Source: Muribaculaceae bacterium (GTDB taxonomy: Bacteria; Bacteroidota; Bacteroidia; Bacteroidales; Muribaculaceae). From it: a DNA stretch of 53,339 nt. Positions 15,529-24,005 of the stretch are shown piece by piece. Position numbers and translations under genes: made by a program. The stretch spans positions 1 through 53,339 of the forward strand of contig VSPE01000012.1 in the NCBI GenBank assembly GCA_009775225.1, given 5' to 3'. Position 1 is the stretch's first letter. The number at the start of each line of letters is the position of its first letter. Under the pieces are notes generated by a model. The model searched no databases. It was not told where the DNA came from and saw nothing but the letters and a program-made list of their open reading frames with translations.

Positions 15529-16485
15529 ATGACACGCCGACGCCAGAAACGCAAACAGCAACAATATTGGGACACTCAGCCCGGACTCTTCGACGCTGCC
15601 GCCGCAGACGACGGTGGAGAGTTGCTGCCTCTTTCCGAAGAGCAGCTTGCCGTGCCCGAGAAGCTGCGTTATATGTCGTTCGGCAGCGGAAGCAGCGGTA
15701 ACTGCGCGTATATCGGTACACCATCGTGCGGCCTGCTTATCGACGCCGGCGTAGACAACAATTACGTGTTGTCGCAACTGGCCGCCAACAGCATCAGGCC
15801 CGAAAGCATAGTGGGTATTCTTCTCACCCACGACCACAGCGACCATGTGCGCTATGCCTACGCCATACTGCGCCGCTACAAAGATATGCGCCTCTTCGCC
15901 ACACCCAAGGCTTTTGCCGGGCTTCTTCGGCGCCACAGCATGAGCCGACGCATCAAGGACTACCATGCCGCCATATACAAGGAATTTCCGTTCAAGGCCG
16001 GTATATTTACCGTCACTCCATTCGAGACGAGCCACGACGGCACCGACAATGCCGGCTTCTATATCGAGGCGGAGGGAACATCGTTTGTTGTGGCTACCGA
16101 TACAGGCACCGTCACGGCGCGTGCCGACCATTACATCCGCCTGGCCCGGCATCTTATGATAGAGGCCAACTACGATGCCGCGATGCTACGCAACGGCCGC
16201 TATCCGCAGCATCTCAAAGCGCGCATATCATCTACCATAGGTCACCTCGACAATGCCGATACCGCGCGTTATCTCGCGGCAGTGGCTCCCGCCGGCCTGC
16301 TGCGCCGCATCTTCCTGTGCCATCTGAGCCAGGATAACAATACACCGCAGATAGCACTTTCGACTATCCGCACGGCCCTTGAGGAAGCAGGCGTGAGTCT
16401 GGCGTCTTCTCATCTTGATGTCGACCGCCTGCATCTCGGCGTGCTTCCTCGTCTTGAGGCGTCAGACCTTGTTGTGCTCGACTAA
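15529..16485 (+). CDS. walJ: WalJ/YycJ-type metallo-beta-lactamase-fold hydrolase with N-terminal extension
   Basis: 318 aa. The fold core starts at about residue 47 with LRYMSFGSGSSGNC, the WalJ/YycJ signature. HDHSDH (101-106) supplies the di-metal ligands, and SHDG, ATDTG and IGHLDN follow in order. The family is a predicted nuclease; loss of YycJ is, to my knowledge, linked to mutator or replication phenotypes in Firmicutes. Odd: the first 46 residues are an extension with a basic start, then QPGLF (17-21), which fits the sliding-clamp-binding pattern QxxLF. The ATG sits 3 nt after the upstream stop, supporting this start; an internal ATG at 15673 would remove the extension. Last gene of the coaX operon. 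Confidence 0.85.
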   Translation: MTRRRQKRKQQQYWDTQPGLFDAAAADDGGELLPLSEEQLAVPEKLRYMSFGSGSSGNCAYIGTPSCGLLIDAGVDNNYVLSQLAANSIRPESIVGILLTHDHSDHVRYAYAILRRYKDMRLFATPKAFAGLLRRHSMSRRIKDYHAAIYKEFPFKAGIFTVTPFETSHDGTDNAGFYIEAEGTSFVVATDTGTVTARADHYIRLARHLMIEANYDAAMLRNGRYPQHLKARISSTIGHLDNADTARYLAAVAPAGLLRRIFLCHLSQDNNTPQIALSTIRTALEEAGVSLASSHLDVDRLHLGVLPRLEASDLVVLD

Positions 16486-16522
16486 TCCCCATTATCGGAG
16501 TCTGGAACACGGAAAGCAGTGA

Positions 16523-16555
16523 AAGACATTGAAAGGAAAAAATTTTTCATGTCTT
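16523..16555 (+). other. Hairpin after the coaX-walJ operon
   Basis: AAGACAT (16523-16529) and ATGTCTT (16549-16555), extended by GAAA/TTTC, form a stem around an A/T-rich loop 38 nt after walJ. The T-run lies in the loop rather than after the stem, so it is not a canonical terminator. Confidence 0.4.
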
Positions 16556-16675
16556 GTCTTGCTATCCTTGTCCTTTCCATGTTTTGAAAAGGTACATATA
16601 CGTACGTCGATACGGAAATTCGGCTCATCATGCCATAAATTGCCACCAAAGGCGGCCTAAGTCAAAAAAAATGCG

Positions 16676-16683
16676 TAATTTTG
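16676..16683 (+). promoter_or_regulatory. Promoter -7 box of asd
   Basis: TAATTTTG fits TAnnTTTG and lies 45 nt before the asd start. No convincing -33 element. Confidence 0.5.
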
Positions 16684-16728
16684 CTTGTTAAACCACACAC
16701 GTTCAATTAGTACATATCTTTTTCGTAA

Positions 16729-17742
16729 ATGAAAATAGCTATTGTGGGCGCTTCGGGCGCCGTAGGACAGGAATTCCTGCGAGTACTTGAGGCTTCGTCG
16801 ATGCCCGTCGACGAGCTCCGCCTGTTCGGTTCAAGCCGTAGTGCAGGCGCAGTTTTCACATTTCGCGGTCAACCAACCGCTCCCGTGCGTGAGCTTTCCG
16901 ACAATAAGGCCGACTTCGAAGATATTAACTTCGCCTTTGTTTCGGCCGGCGGTGATGTATCGAAGCGATATGCCGATGTGATTACGTCGGGCGGTGCAGT
17001 GATGATTGACAACTCGAGCGCCTTTCGTATGGACGACGATGTGCCTTTGGTAGTACCAGAGGTAAACGGTGCCGACGCGCTCGATGCTCCCCGCCGTATT
17101 ATCGCCAATCCCAACTGCACCACAATTCAGATGGTGGTGGCTCTTAAGCCAATCAACGACATTTCGCCTGTAAAACGCGTGCACGTGGCCACCTATCAGG
17201 CAGCAAGCGGTGCCGGCGCGTCGGGCATGGAAGAGCTGCAGAAGCAGACCGAAGAGCTGGTCGAGGGCAAGAAGCCCACGGTCGGCAAGTTCGTAAGCCA
17301 GCTCGCATTCAATCTTATCCCGCATATCGACGTCTTCACCGACAACGGTTATACTCGCGAGGAGATGAAGATGCACCTCGAGACAAAGAAAATTATGCAC
17401 GCCCCCTCGCTTGAAGTGAGCGCCACTTGTGTGCGTGTGCCCGTGATGCGCGCCCACAGTGAGGCTATATGGGTCGAAACCGAAACCCCGGTGAGCGTGC
17501 AGGAGGCGCGCGCAGCCTTTGCCAAGGCTGAGGGTGTGGTGCTTGTCGACCGTCCCGAAGCTCTCGGCTATCCGCAGCCACTCGAGCTGGCCGGCACCGA
17601 CCCCGTGTATGTGGGCCGCATCCGTGCCGACCTCGCCAATCCCTGCGGAATAACGTTTTGGACGGTTTCCGACCAGATTAGAAAGGGCGCAGCTCTCAAT
17701 GCCGTGCAGATTGCCGAGTTCATTCTGAAAAATAGAAAATAA
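16729..17742 (+). CDS. asd: Aspartate-semialdehyde dehydrogenase
   Basis: 337 aa. Reduces aspartyl phosphate to aspartate semialdehyde with NADPH, in the route to lysine/diaminopimelate, threonine and methionine. The N-terminal Rossmann motif GASGAVGQEF, catalytic Cys130 in NPNCTTIQ, and the GASG segment at about 163-166 in AASGAGASG are all present. Length is normal. The antiporter gene starts 15 nt downstream, so the two are probably co-transcribed. Confident. Confidence 0.95.
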   Translation: MKIAIVGASGAVGQEFLRVLEASSMPVDELRLFGSSRSAGAVFTFRGQPTAPVRELSDNKADFEDINFAFVSAGGDVSKRYADVITSGGAVMIDNSSAFRMDDDVPLVVPEVNGADALDAPRRIIANPNCTTIQMVVALKPINDISPVKRVHVATYQAASGAGASGMEELQKQTEELVEGKKPTVGKFVSQLAFNLIPHIDVFTDNGYTREEMKMHLETKKIMHAPSLEVSATCVRVPVMRAHSEAIWVETETPVSVQEARAAFAKAEGVVLVDRPEALGYPQPLELAGTDPVYVGRIRADLANPCGITFWTVSDQIRKGAALNAVQIAEFILKNRK

Positions 17743-17757
17743 GAAATTTTTAATAAA

Positions 17758-19869
17758 ATGGGTGCGCCGCTAATCACCGCTCCGGTTCAGATTTTCTTCA
17801 TCGTCCTGGTGATTATCCTTTTTGCGCCTCTACTGCTCAATAAACTCAAGATACCGCATATCATAGGCATGATTGCGGCCGGTGTGGTCATTGGCCCGTA
17901 CGGCTTCAATGTGCTCGACAACGACTCGTCGTTTGCAATCTTCGGTCAGGTGGGGCTGCTTTACCTTATGTTCCTTGCCGGCCTGGAGATAGATATGTAT
18001 CACTTGCGACTCAATCTGCGGCGCGGGCTGCTCTTCGGGGCGCTCACGCTGCTCATTCCGCTGGTTTTCGGTATACTTACGAGTGTATATCTGCTCGGGC
18101 TCGACTGGACTACGTCGATGCTCCTCGGTGCCATGTATGCCTCGCACACGCTACTTTCGTACCCTGTGGCGGCGCGCTTCGGCATCACCAAGGCTCCGGC
18201 GGTGCTCATTGCTATCGTAGGCACTATCATCGCTGTGATTGGCGCTCTGCTTGTGCTTGCCGCCACCGTGAGCATACGGCAGGAGGGCTACTTCAATGTC
18301 TCTGCCATAGGCCTGCTTGCTGCTCGCCTTGTGGTGTGGGTTGTGGCTCTATTGTATCTGTATCCGCGCATTACCCGCTATTTTTTTAAAAAGTATAGCG
18401 ACAAGGTCACGCAGTATGTGTTTGTACTCGTACTGGTGTTTCTGGCGGCGTGCTCTGCGCAGCTCATCGGCCTCGAACCCGTGCTTGGCGCATTCTTCGC
18501 CGGGCTTCTGCTCAACCGCTACGTGCCCGTAGGCTCGGCGCTTATGAGCTCCATAGAGTTTGTGGGCAATGCACTATTTATACCATACTTCCTCATCAGC
18601 GTGGGCATGATGATAAACCTGCGCGTGTTCGGCGATGCCGACACTCTCGGGGTTGCCGCCGTGATGATAGCGGTGGCGCTGGCGAGCAAGTGGCTGCCGG
18701 CATATCTGTCGCAGCGCATATATGGTTTCGATGTGTATAGTCGCAGTGTGATGTTCGGACTCACCGCCGCTCATACGGCTGTGGCCCTCGCCGTTGTATC
18801 GGTGGGCTATCGCCTGCAGATGTTCGATGAGCGCATACTGAACAGCACCATTGCCGTAATCCTTATCACGTGTGCCATTGCCCCCATGATAACTTCCGGG
18901 GCGGCAGCGAAGCTCAAGGTGAGGATGCTCGAAGAAGAGGGCAACGACGATGTGATGCGCAAGACCCGTGTGAACAATACCATTATCGGTGCTGCAAATC
19001 CCGTGACGGTAGGCGCTCTTGTAGAGATGGCCCTTCTGATGCGTAATGAGCGCGGAAGCCACAACTTCTATGCACTGCATGTGCGCAACGACAACTCCAC
19101 AGCATCGAAGGCTTTGTCGATGAACGCGCTGGCCCTTGCACGGAAAACGGGCTCGCAGGCCGATGTTGCAATCGAGACCCTCGACCGCTACGACCTTAAC
19201 ACCGTGACAGGCCTGCTCAATGTGATAGAGGAGCGCGATATCACCGAGGTAATGCTCGGCATGCACCAGCGGGCCACGGTGATTGACTCTTTCTTCGGCA
19301 GCAAGATTGAGCAGTTGCTTCGCTCTACAAATAAAATGGTGCTTATGGCTCGCTGCTACATCCCCGTCAACACTATCACGCGTGTGGTTGTGTGGGTGCC
19401 GGCCGGCGCTCAGTATGAGACCGGCTTCAGCCGCTGGGTGCGTGCCGTGAGCCGTCTCACCCGTCAGATTGGTTGCCGCATTATATTCTGTTCTCCGGCA
19501 GAGGTGCAGCCTCTGATAAGAGGTGTGATTTATGCCGAGAATTATGGAATACGGTGCGAGTTCAGCACTACGGAGGGCTGGGACGACTTCATTGTGATGA
19601 GCAACCGTGTGCTCGACGACGACCTCTTTGTGGTGATAGGCGCGCGTCCGCAGTCGGTTTCGTACCGGGCCGAGATGACCGAGCTGCCGTCGTTCCTTCA
19701 GCGCTATTTCTCGCGCAACAATATCATGATGATTTACCCCGAACAGTTCGGTGAGGCGCCCGTCCTCACATCCTTCACCGACCCGCTGTCTTCCGATATC
19801 GGTTCGGCCTCGTCGCCGATACTGGTTCGCCTGCGCCAGCGTCTGCTGCGGCTTAAATCCAGGAAATAA
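17758..19869 (+). CDS. CPA2-family cation:proton antiporter with C-terminal cytosolic domain
   Basis: 703 aa. Residues 1-400 hold about 12 membrane helices in the Na+/H+ exchanger fold (KIPHIIGMIAAGVVIGPYGFNVL, LFLAGLEIDM, a PVLGAFFAGLLLN segment), like KefB/KefC-type and NapA-like transporters. The 300-residue cytosolic C-terminal part has no TrkA-N glycine motif; its alternating strands (NFYALHVRNDN, ITEVMLGMHQRA) suggest tandem universal-stress-protein-like domains. It probably exchanges Na+ or K+ for protons; the ion is not decidable. Follows asd by 15 nt and ends before a hairpin shared with the convergent glycosyltransferase gene. Confidence 0.85.
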   Translation: MGAPLITAPVQIFFIVLVIILFAPLLLNKLKIPHIIGMIAAGVVIGPYGFNVLDNDSSFAIFGQVGLLYLMFLAGLEIDMYHLRLNLRRGLLFGALTLLIPLVFGILTSVYLLGLDWTTSMLLGAMYASHTLLSYPVAARFGITKAPAVLIAIVGTIIAVIGALLVLAATVSIRQEGYFNVSAIGLLAARLVVWVVALLYLYPRITRYFFKKYSDKVTQYVFVLVLVFLAACSAQLIGLEPVLGAFFAGLLLNRYVPVGSALMSSIEFVGNALFIPYFLISVGMMINLRVFGDADTLGVAAVMIAVALASKWLPAYLSQRIYGFDVYSRSVMFGLTAAHTAVALAVVSVGYRLQMFDERILNSTIAVILITCAIAPMITSGAAAKLKVRMLEEEGNDDVMRKTRVNNTIIGAANPVTVGALVEMALLMRNERGSHNFYALHVRNDNSTASKALSMNALALARKTGSQADVAIETLDRYDLNTVTGLLNVIEERDITEVMLGMHQRATVIDSFFGSKIEQLLRSTNKMVLMARCYIPVNTITRVVVWVPAGAQYETGFSRWVRAVSRLTRQIGCRIIFCSPAEVQPLIRGVIYAENYGIRCEFSTTEGWDDFIVMSNRVLDDDLFVVIGARPQSVSYRAEMTELPSFLQRYFSRNNIMMIYPEQFGEAPVLTSFTDPLSSDIGSASSPILVRLRQRLLRLKSRK

Positions 19870-19887
19870 CAGATATCAATAATATAG

Positions 19888-19918
19888 AACACGCCGGCCC
19901 CTCGGGCCAGCGTGTGTT
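19888..19918. terminator. Hairpin between convergent genes
   Basis: The AACACGC and GGCCC arms pair with GGGCC and GCGTGT(GTT) across a short CTC loop. It lies between the antiporter and glycosyltransferase stops. The T-run is weak on both strands. Confidence 0.55.
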
Positions 19919-19950
19919 GTCTTATGTGAATTGGGTGCGTACAGTTCGGC

Positions 19951-21135
19951 TCAGTCCCAGGTGTACTTTTTCTGATGTACGAGTTTGGAGCGCAGATGTC
20001 GAAAAGCCTTGCGCAGAGGGTAGCTTATGGATAGCCATGGGAGTGTGAGCATGAGCGACCTCGATTTGAGTGCTTTCATGGCTTTTCGCCACACGAGTAT
20101 GTCGATAACGAACATTGCCACTATTATAGTGGCCGCTATAATAGCCGGCTGCATGTTGGGATAGCCGATGATTCCGGCTGTGGTGCCGGTGGCGAGTGCG
20201 CCTGTCTGGAGCCAACCCGAAAGGCTGTTGAGGAAGCGCGGGCGGCGACGTATGTGGCCCTCGGTGAAGGAGCGGCGCAGCACACGCTCGTTGAATATGC
20301 GGGGGTGGTTTCCGTGGCGCAGCCGCACTATCGACTCGTCGGAAAGCTCGACTGCTGTATTGTTGCGGTTGGCGATTTCGCTTACGAAGATGTCGTCGTC
20401 TCCGTAGTGGAGGTTGAGGGTGCGGGCAAAGCCTTTGTTGCGCATGAAAGTCTCCTTGCGGTATGCGATGTTGTATTCGGTGCCTCTGAACGGCTTTCCG
20501 GCAATTGCCACAGCCAGCCAGCGCACGCTGTCGGCCACGTAGTCGAATGAGCGCCGGCGATGCCCGTAGGCGGTGTCTTCCGCAGGGTCGATGTAGGCAA
20601 ATCCGAGTACTACCTCTATTTTTCCCTCGTGGTCGAAACGGCTCATGATGCGGCGCAGCCACAGAGGCGACTCTATCTCGGCTGCGGCGGTGGTGAGTAC
20701 CGCGATGTCGTAGCGTGCTGCCTTTATGCCGAGTGTGATGCCGAGTTTCTTGCGGCTGAGGTTTACCACGCCTTCGGGAGTGAAGGTTAGGTATAGGTTG
20801 GGGTGTGAGGCGCGCAGCATCGATACGGCATCGCGTACGTCGGCCGACTCGCCTTCGTTCACCACAATGACTTCAAAAGCGGCAGGGTAGTCCTGCTCAA
20901 GAACGGTCTTGAGCATACGTGTGAGTTCGTCGGCGTTGCCTTGCGAATATATTACCACCGATGCCGGAAGCAGGGCCGAGTCTGGCACGTCGGGGCGTTC
21001 TCGGTCGGCGCGGCGGCGGTAGCTGACTACCCGGCGTACTCTGAAAAAGTAGATGGCAGCTACGAGCAGCACGCAAATAAAGCATGCGATGAGGAGCCGG
21101 AGTGCGAGGGGAGTAATTACGGGAGACAGATACAT
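19951..21135 (-). CDS. Family 2 glycosyltransferase, membrane-anchored
   Basis: 394 aa. An N-terminal helix (about 8-30) is followed by a GT-A domain: ASVVIYSQGNADELTRMLKTVLEQDYP, VIVVNEGES, KKLGITLGIKAARYDIAVLTTAAAEIES (the usual DxD is altered to TAAAE), then GTEYNIAYRK and HYGDDDIFV for the acceptor-site acidic residues. Two C-terminal helices (about 320-355) would hold it in the inner membrane. Likely role: sugar transfer to a lipid-linked or surface polysaccharide, acceptor unknown. The promoter box lies at 21159-21166. Confidence 0.85.
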   Translation of the reverse strand: MYLSPVITPLALRLLIACFICVLLVAAIYFFRVRRVVSYRRRADRERPDVPDSALLPASVVIYSQGNADELTRMLKTVLEQDYPAAFEVIVVNEGESADVRDAVSMLRASHPNLYLTFTPEGVVNLSRKKLGITLGIKAARYDIAVLTTAAAEIESPLWLRRIMSRFDHEGKIEVVLGFAYIDPAEDTAYGHRRRSFDYVADSVRWLAVAIAGKPFRGTEYNIAYRKETFMRNKGFARTLNLHYGDDDIFVSEIANRNNTAVELSDESIVRLRHGNHPRIFNERVLRRSFTEGHIRRRPRFLNSLSGWLQTGALATGTTAGIIGYPNMQPAIIAATIIVAMFVIDILVWRKAMKALKSRSLMLTLPWLSISYPLRKAFRHLRSKLVHQKKYTWD

Positions 21136-21158
21136 CGTTCTTCGGATTTTTTAACTTG

Positions 21159-21166
21159 CAAACTTA
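21159..21166 (-). promoter_or_regulatory. Promoter -7 box of the glycosyltransferase gene
   Basis: TAAGTTTG on the minus strand fits TAnnTTTG, giving an RNA start near 21152 and a leader of about 17 nt. Confidence 0.55.
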
Positions 21167-21173
21167 CATAAAA

Positions 21174-21206
21174 AAACGCAAAGCGCCACCCGAGGGATGG
21201 CGCTTT
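21174..21206 (-). terminator. Intrinsic terminator of the DUF2807 gene
   Basis: AAAGCGCCA (21180-21188) and TGGCGCTTT (21198-21206) form a 9-bp stem. On the minus strand it is followed by GCG and a T-run, ending the transcript from 21991 just before the glycosyltransferase promoter. Confidence 0.8.
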
Positions 21207-21235
21207 TTGAAAAATATTTGTCTTTAGATTGGGAA

Positions 21236-21991
21236 TTAGTTAGCCGAGATACGGCCTCCTGTCTCTTTTTTGAACGTGATATTATTCTGTGGGCATGATA
21301 TTGAACCGGCAGTAGAAGCCTCTGCACGGGTAGCGTCGGCTTTCATTTCTGTCGCCGAAATTTTGGCAGCGGTTTCAGCCGAAAGCTTCATAAGAGTGCA
21401 GGTGCCCGCAACTGAAATCTTGGAGGCTGTCTCTGCTTCGCATTTCAGTTCTGTGGCGCGCACGCAGTCTACCTTTATTGCCGAAGCGGTCTCGGTCTCG
21501 AGCGACAGTTTCGGCGCGCTTACCGTGCCGAGATTTACATTTGCGGCAGTTTCGGTACTTACTTCAACTTTATCATCGGATATAATATCCCCGTCGACCG
21601 TTACTTTGGCCGCCAAAGATGCTTCGATGTCTTTTATGGATGCAGTGCTTACGGTCAGAGTGGGCAGGCTTCCTTTTTGGCGCCGGTGCGAGTGGCCTGT
21701 GTAGCTTACTTTCAGAGTCCCGTTTTCATTCTTAATTTCCACATCTGATATTTTCTCTGCTTTGCCTGTCAGTGTGCCGGAAGTAGACGGTTCGCCGATG
21801 GTAAGGCGTATGTTCACACCTTCAGTATCGATTTTGTTGAATGTGCCTACGGCAACAGTCATCTCTTTGTTCAGAGAGTTTGTACACTGTTCCTTATCCT
21901 CTGTGCGCGATGTCGCGTATGTGATAATTGAGATTGACGATGCCACAATGCAGGCGGCAAGGCAGAGTGCGGGGAAGATAATTTTTTTCAT
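21236..21991 (-). CDS. DUF2807 (head GIN / putative adhesin) secreted protein
   Basis: 251 aa from the ATG at 21991, which gives a standard signal peptide (MKKIIFPALCLAACIVASS); a start at 22027 would add 12 residues without value. The mature protein is a regular beta-solenoid-like repeat with runs such as KVEVSTETAANVNLGTVSAP and LSLETETASAIKVDC, the hallmark of DUF2807. Cys residues recur in the repeats. The family is common in Bacteroidota as surface or periplasmic proteins; an adhesin role is only predicted. Monocistronic with its own terminator. Confidence 0.85.
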   Translation of the reverse strand: MKKIIFPALCLAACIVASSISIITYATSRTEDKEQCTNSLNKEMTVAVGTFNKIDTEGVNIRLTIGEPSTSGTLTGKAEKISDVEIKNENGTLKVSYTGHSHRRQKGSLPTLTVSTASIKDIEASLAAKVTVDGDIISDDKVEVSTETAANVNLGTVSAPKLSLETETASAIKVDCVRATELKCEAETASKISVAGTCTLMKLSAETAAKISATEMKADATRAEASTAGSISCPQNNITFKKETGGRISAN

Positions 21992-22180
21992 AATAGATGT
22001 AGAATATAGATGTAGAATTTTTATCAAGTATGTTTATAAGACGCCGTTGTGTATCGGAATATTACAGGCAGCAGCGAGAAATTTATGATATTACTTTACT
22101 TTCGTACATGAACGCTTACGGGGTGGCAAGGGTAAGGATGTCGCCGTTCCTCATATCACTATTGCTTAATCCTGACCTAC

Positions 22181-22212
22181 AAAAAACAGCGGCCTGAATG
22201 CGGACCGCTGTT
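22181..22212 (-). terminator. Intrinsic terminator of the tRNA unit
   Basis: AACAGCGG (22185-22192) pairs with CCGCTGTT (22205-22212); on the minus strand a run of T follows. It lies just downstream of tRNA-Arg. The 190 nt between it and the DUF2807 start hold nothing else I recognise. Confidence 0.8.
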
Positions 22213-22217
22213 GTGAG

Positions 22218-22289
22218 TACCCCGGAGCAGAATCGAACTGCTATCAAAAGTTTAGGAAACTTCTATTCTATCCGTTGAACTACCGGGGC
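22218..22289 (-). tRNA. tRNA-Arg (CCT anticodon)
   Basis: The cloverleaf reads on the minus strand: acceptor GCCCCGG / CCGGGGT (with a G1-U72 wobble), D-stem GTTC/GAAT, anticodon stem GAAGT/ACTTT around TTCCTAA, T-stem AGCAG/CTGCT with TTCGATT loop. Anticodon CCT reads AGG. No CCA is encoded. Confidence 0.92.
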
Positions 22290-22352
22290 TTGTAAAAAAG
22301 AATGAGAAACGAAATCCGAAGATTAACATTTCTCATTCTCCTCTCTCCTCTG

Positions 22353-22426
22353 CGGTGCGGACGGGACTCGAACCCGCGACCTCCGGCGTGACAGGCCGGC
22401 ATTCTAACCGACTGAACTACCGCACC
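22353..22426 (-). tRNA. tRNA-Asp (GTC anticodon)
   Basis: Minus-strand cloverleaf: acceptor GGTGCGG / CCGCACC, D-arm GTTCAGTCGGTTAGAAT, anticodon stem CCGGC/GCCGG around CTGTCAC, T-arm GCGGG-TTCGAGT-CCCGT, discriminator G73 as usual for tRNA-Asp. No CCA encoded. First gene of the two-tRNA unit. Confidence 0.95.
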
Positions 22427-22486
22427 TTGGCTCTGTTTAGGCTGCCTTTCGGCAGGAGAGGCATCGGCTGTTTTGCTTTTGCGATG

Positions 22487-22518
22487 CAAAGTTACGCTGT
22501 CTTTTTGGTTCCTCCAAA
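22487..22518 (-). promoter_or_regulatory. Promoter of the tRNA-Asp/tRNA-Arg unit
   Basis: On the minus strand TTTG (22515-22518), a 20-nt spacer and TAACTTTG (22487-22494) match the Bacteroidota consensus at both elements. RNA start near 22481, about 55 nt before tRNA-Asp. Confidence 0.8.
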
Positions 22519-22593
22519 TTTTTTTGAAAAAAAATGTGCAAAAAAGTGCATTTTAGTTGTTTTGGGTAATATTTTGGAGAAAAAGTACTCTAA

Positions 22594-23316
22594 TTATGCC
22601 ATGTCTCGGAGGATTTCGAGGCTCTTCAGTGAAGAAAACGACATGAGGTGGAGGCTGTAGTATGCGAGTAGGAAGTCGAGCAGGCGTCTCCTTATGGGTC
22701 CCGGGATGTGTAGTGGCGTGTCGTAGCGGGCCGAGGCAAGCGAGGCGAAGTGCGAACATTCTTCTCCAGCGATAAAGTCGGGGTGGAGCGGGGTTGTGGT
22801 GCGGAACAGACCTTCGCGGAGGTCGAATACGTAGCCGGGAGTATATGTGCCGGCGTTGGGCCCGATGCCGGCATAGTGTGTGAGGTGGTACAGAAAGATT
22901 ATGTGGAACGATGCCGTGCATGAGTTGTCAGTGATGGCAGCGAAGGCTTCGATTGAGCTGAAGAGAAAATCGGAGAGAGCTTCGTCGGGCTCGCTGCGGC
23001 GCAGCAGCAGGTCGAGTACTTCCGACAGAAATATGGCGATGATGCTTTTTGCCGGCGAAGCGGCCACGGCGAGAGACATCGCGCCCGCGCGCACGTCGCG
23101 TAATGAATGGATTTCGCGTCCGGGCTTCACATCGCACTCGCCGAAGAAGGTGGCGAGCGGCGAGCACAGCGCGCGTCGGCGCCGTGCCTCTCGTCCGGCG
23201 CCTGCGGGGATGCTGAAGCTTACGCGTCCGAGCTGGCGTGTCCACGCCGACAGCAGACTTTTGCTGTCGGAAACCTTTACGGTGCGCAGGGCTATACATT
23301 CGAGGTGCTGATACAT
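22594..23316 (-). CDS. recO: DNA repair protein RecO
   Basis: 240 aa. RecO works with RecR and RecF to load RecA on SSB-coated gaps. The N-terminal OB-fold begins with HLECIALRTVKVSDSKSLLSAWTRQLGRVSF, the usual Bacteroidota RecO start. A helical middle (IAIFLSEVLDLLLRRSEPDEALSDFLFSSIEAF) and the C-terminal LLAYYSLHLMSFSSLKSLEILRDM pattern follow. The zinc-finger Cys found in some RecO proteins are absent, as is common in this group. It is divergent from greA; its promoter box abuts the start codon. Confidence 0.88.
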   Translation of the reverse strand: MYQHLECIALRTVKVSDSKSLLSAWTRQLGRVSFSIPAGAGREARRRRALCSPLATFFGECDVKPGREIHSLRDVRAGAMSLAVAASPAKSIIAIFLSEVLDLLLRRSEPDEALSDFLFSSIEAFAAITDNSCTASFHIIFLYHLTHYAGIGPNAGTYTPGYVFDLREGLFRTTTPLHPDFIAGEECSHFASLASARYDTPLHIPGPIRRRLLDFLLAYYSLHLMSFSSLKSLEILRDMA

Positions 23317-23320
23317 ACTG

Positions 23321-23328
23321 CAAATATA
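23321..23328 (-). promoter_or_regulatory. Promoter -7 box of recO
   Basis: TATATTTG on the minus strand is separated from the recO ATG (23316) by four bases, predicting a leaderless mRNA. Confidence 0.55.
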
Positions 23329-23404
23329 ATGAACAATGCAGACGGGTAAAATGTTATTAACAAATATTAAGCAGTCTGTCGGGCAGATATATAGAAAAAG
23401 TGCC

Positions 23405-23412
23405 TATCTTTG
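23405..23412 (+). promoter_or_regulatory. Promoter -7 box of the greA operon
   Basis: TATCTTTG fits TAnnTTTG. RNA from about 23418 would have a 100-nt leader before greA; no clear terminator or riboswitch fold is seen in it. Confidence 0.6.
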
Positions 23413-23518
23413 CCGACAAGATTTATTAGTATTTAATGAGGACTCGACTGCCGCTCTCCGGCTATTGGGTTTCTTTATTTTTTTATATTTGTATTAATAC
23501 CTAAAAAACGACAAGACA

Positions 23519-23989
23519 ATGGCAATCACCTATATGACCAAAGAAGGCTATGACCGCAAAATGGAGGAAATAGCCTACCTCGAGACAGTGAAACGTCCGG
23601 AAATAAGCCGCGCAATTGCCGAGGCGCGCGACAAGGGCGACCTTTCGGAAAACAGCGAGTACGATGCCGCCAAGGAAGCGCAGGGTATGCTCGAGATGAA
23701 AATATCGCAGCTCAAAGACCTTGTGGCAAACGCTCGTATTATCGACGAGAGCCGTCTCGGCACCGACGAGGTTCAGATGCTCAACCGTGTGCGAATCCGC
23801 AATGTAGATACCGGTAAAGAGGCCGAATACACGATTGTGGCCGACAGTGAGGCCGATATGAAGGAGAAGAAAATAGCTATCTCCACTCCTATCGCGCGCG
23901 GTCTACTCGGGCACAAGAAGGGTGAGACTGTGGAAATAACTATCCCCGCAGGCAAGGTGCGTTTCGAAATTGTGGAAATCAGCCTCTGA
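23519..23989 (+). CDS. greA: Transcription elongation factor GreA
   Basis: 156 aa, the usual length. Stimulates the cleavage activity of stalled RNA polymerase. The N-terminal coiled coil carries the acidic tip DLSENSEYDAAKEAQ (about 41-55), which reaches the polymerase active site. The C-terminal domain has SPIARGLLGHKKGE-type sequence (STPIARGLLGHKKGETVEI). The HIT-family gene follows 16 nt downstream. Confidence 0.97.
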   Translation: MAITYMTKEGYDRKMEEIAYLETVKRPEISRAIAEARDKGDLSENSEYDAAKEAQGMLEMKISQLKDLVANARIIDESRLGTDEVQMLNRVRIRNVDTGKEAEYTIVADSEADMKEKKIAISTPIARGLLGHKKGETVEITIPAGKVRFEIVEISL

Positions 23990-24005
23990 TAAACCCAGTA
24001 CAGCC

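Noticed and set aside
14809..16152. 447-codon minus-strand open frame
   Set aside because: Lies opposite the methylase-family and WalJ genes, both well supported by motifs.
22218..22426. tRNA pair as an integration (att) site
   Set aside because: No integrase gene and no direct repeat of a tRNA end seen nearby in the window.
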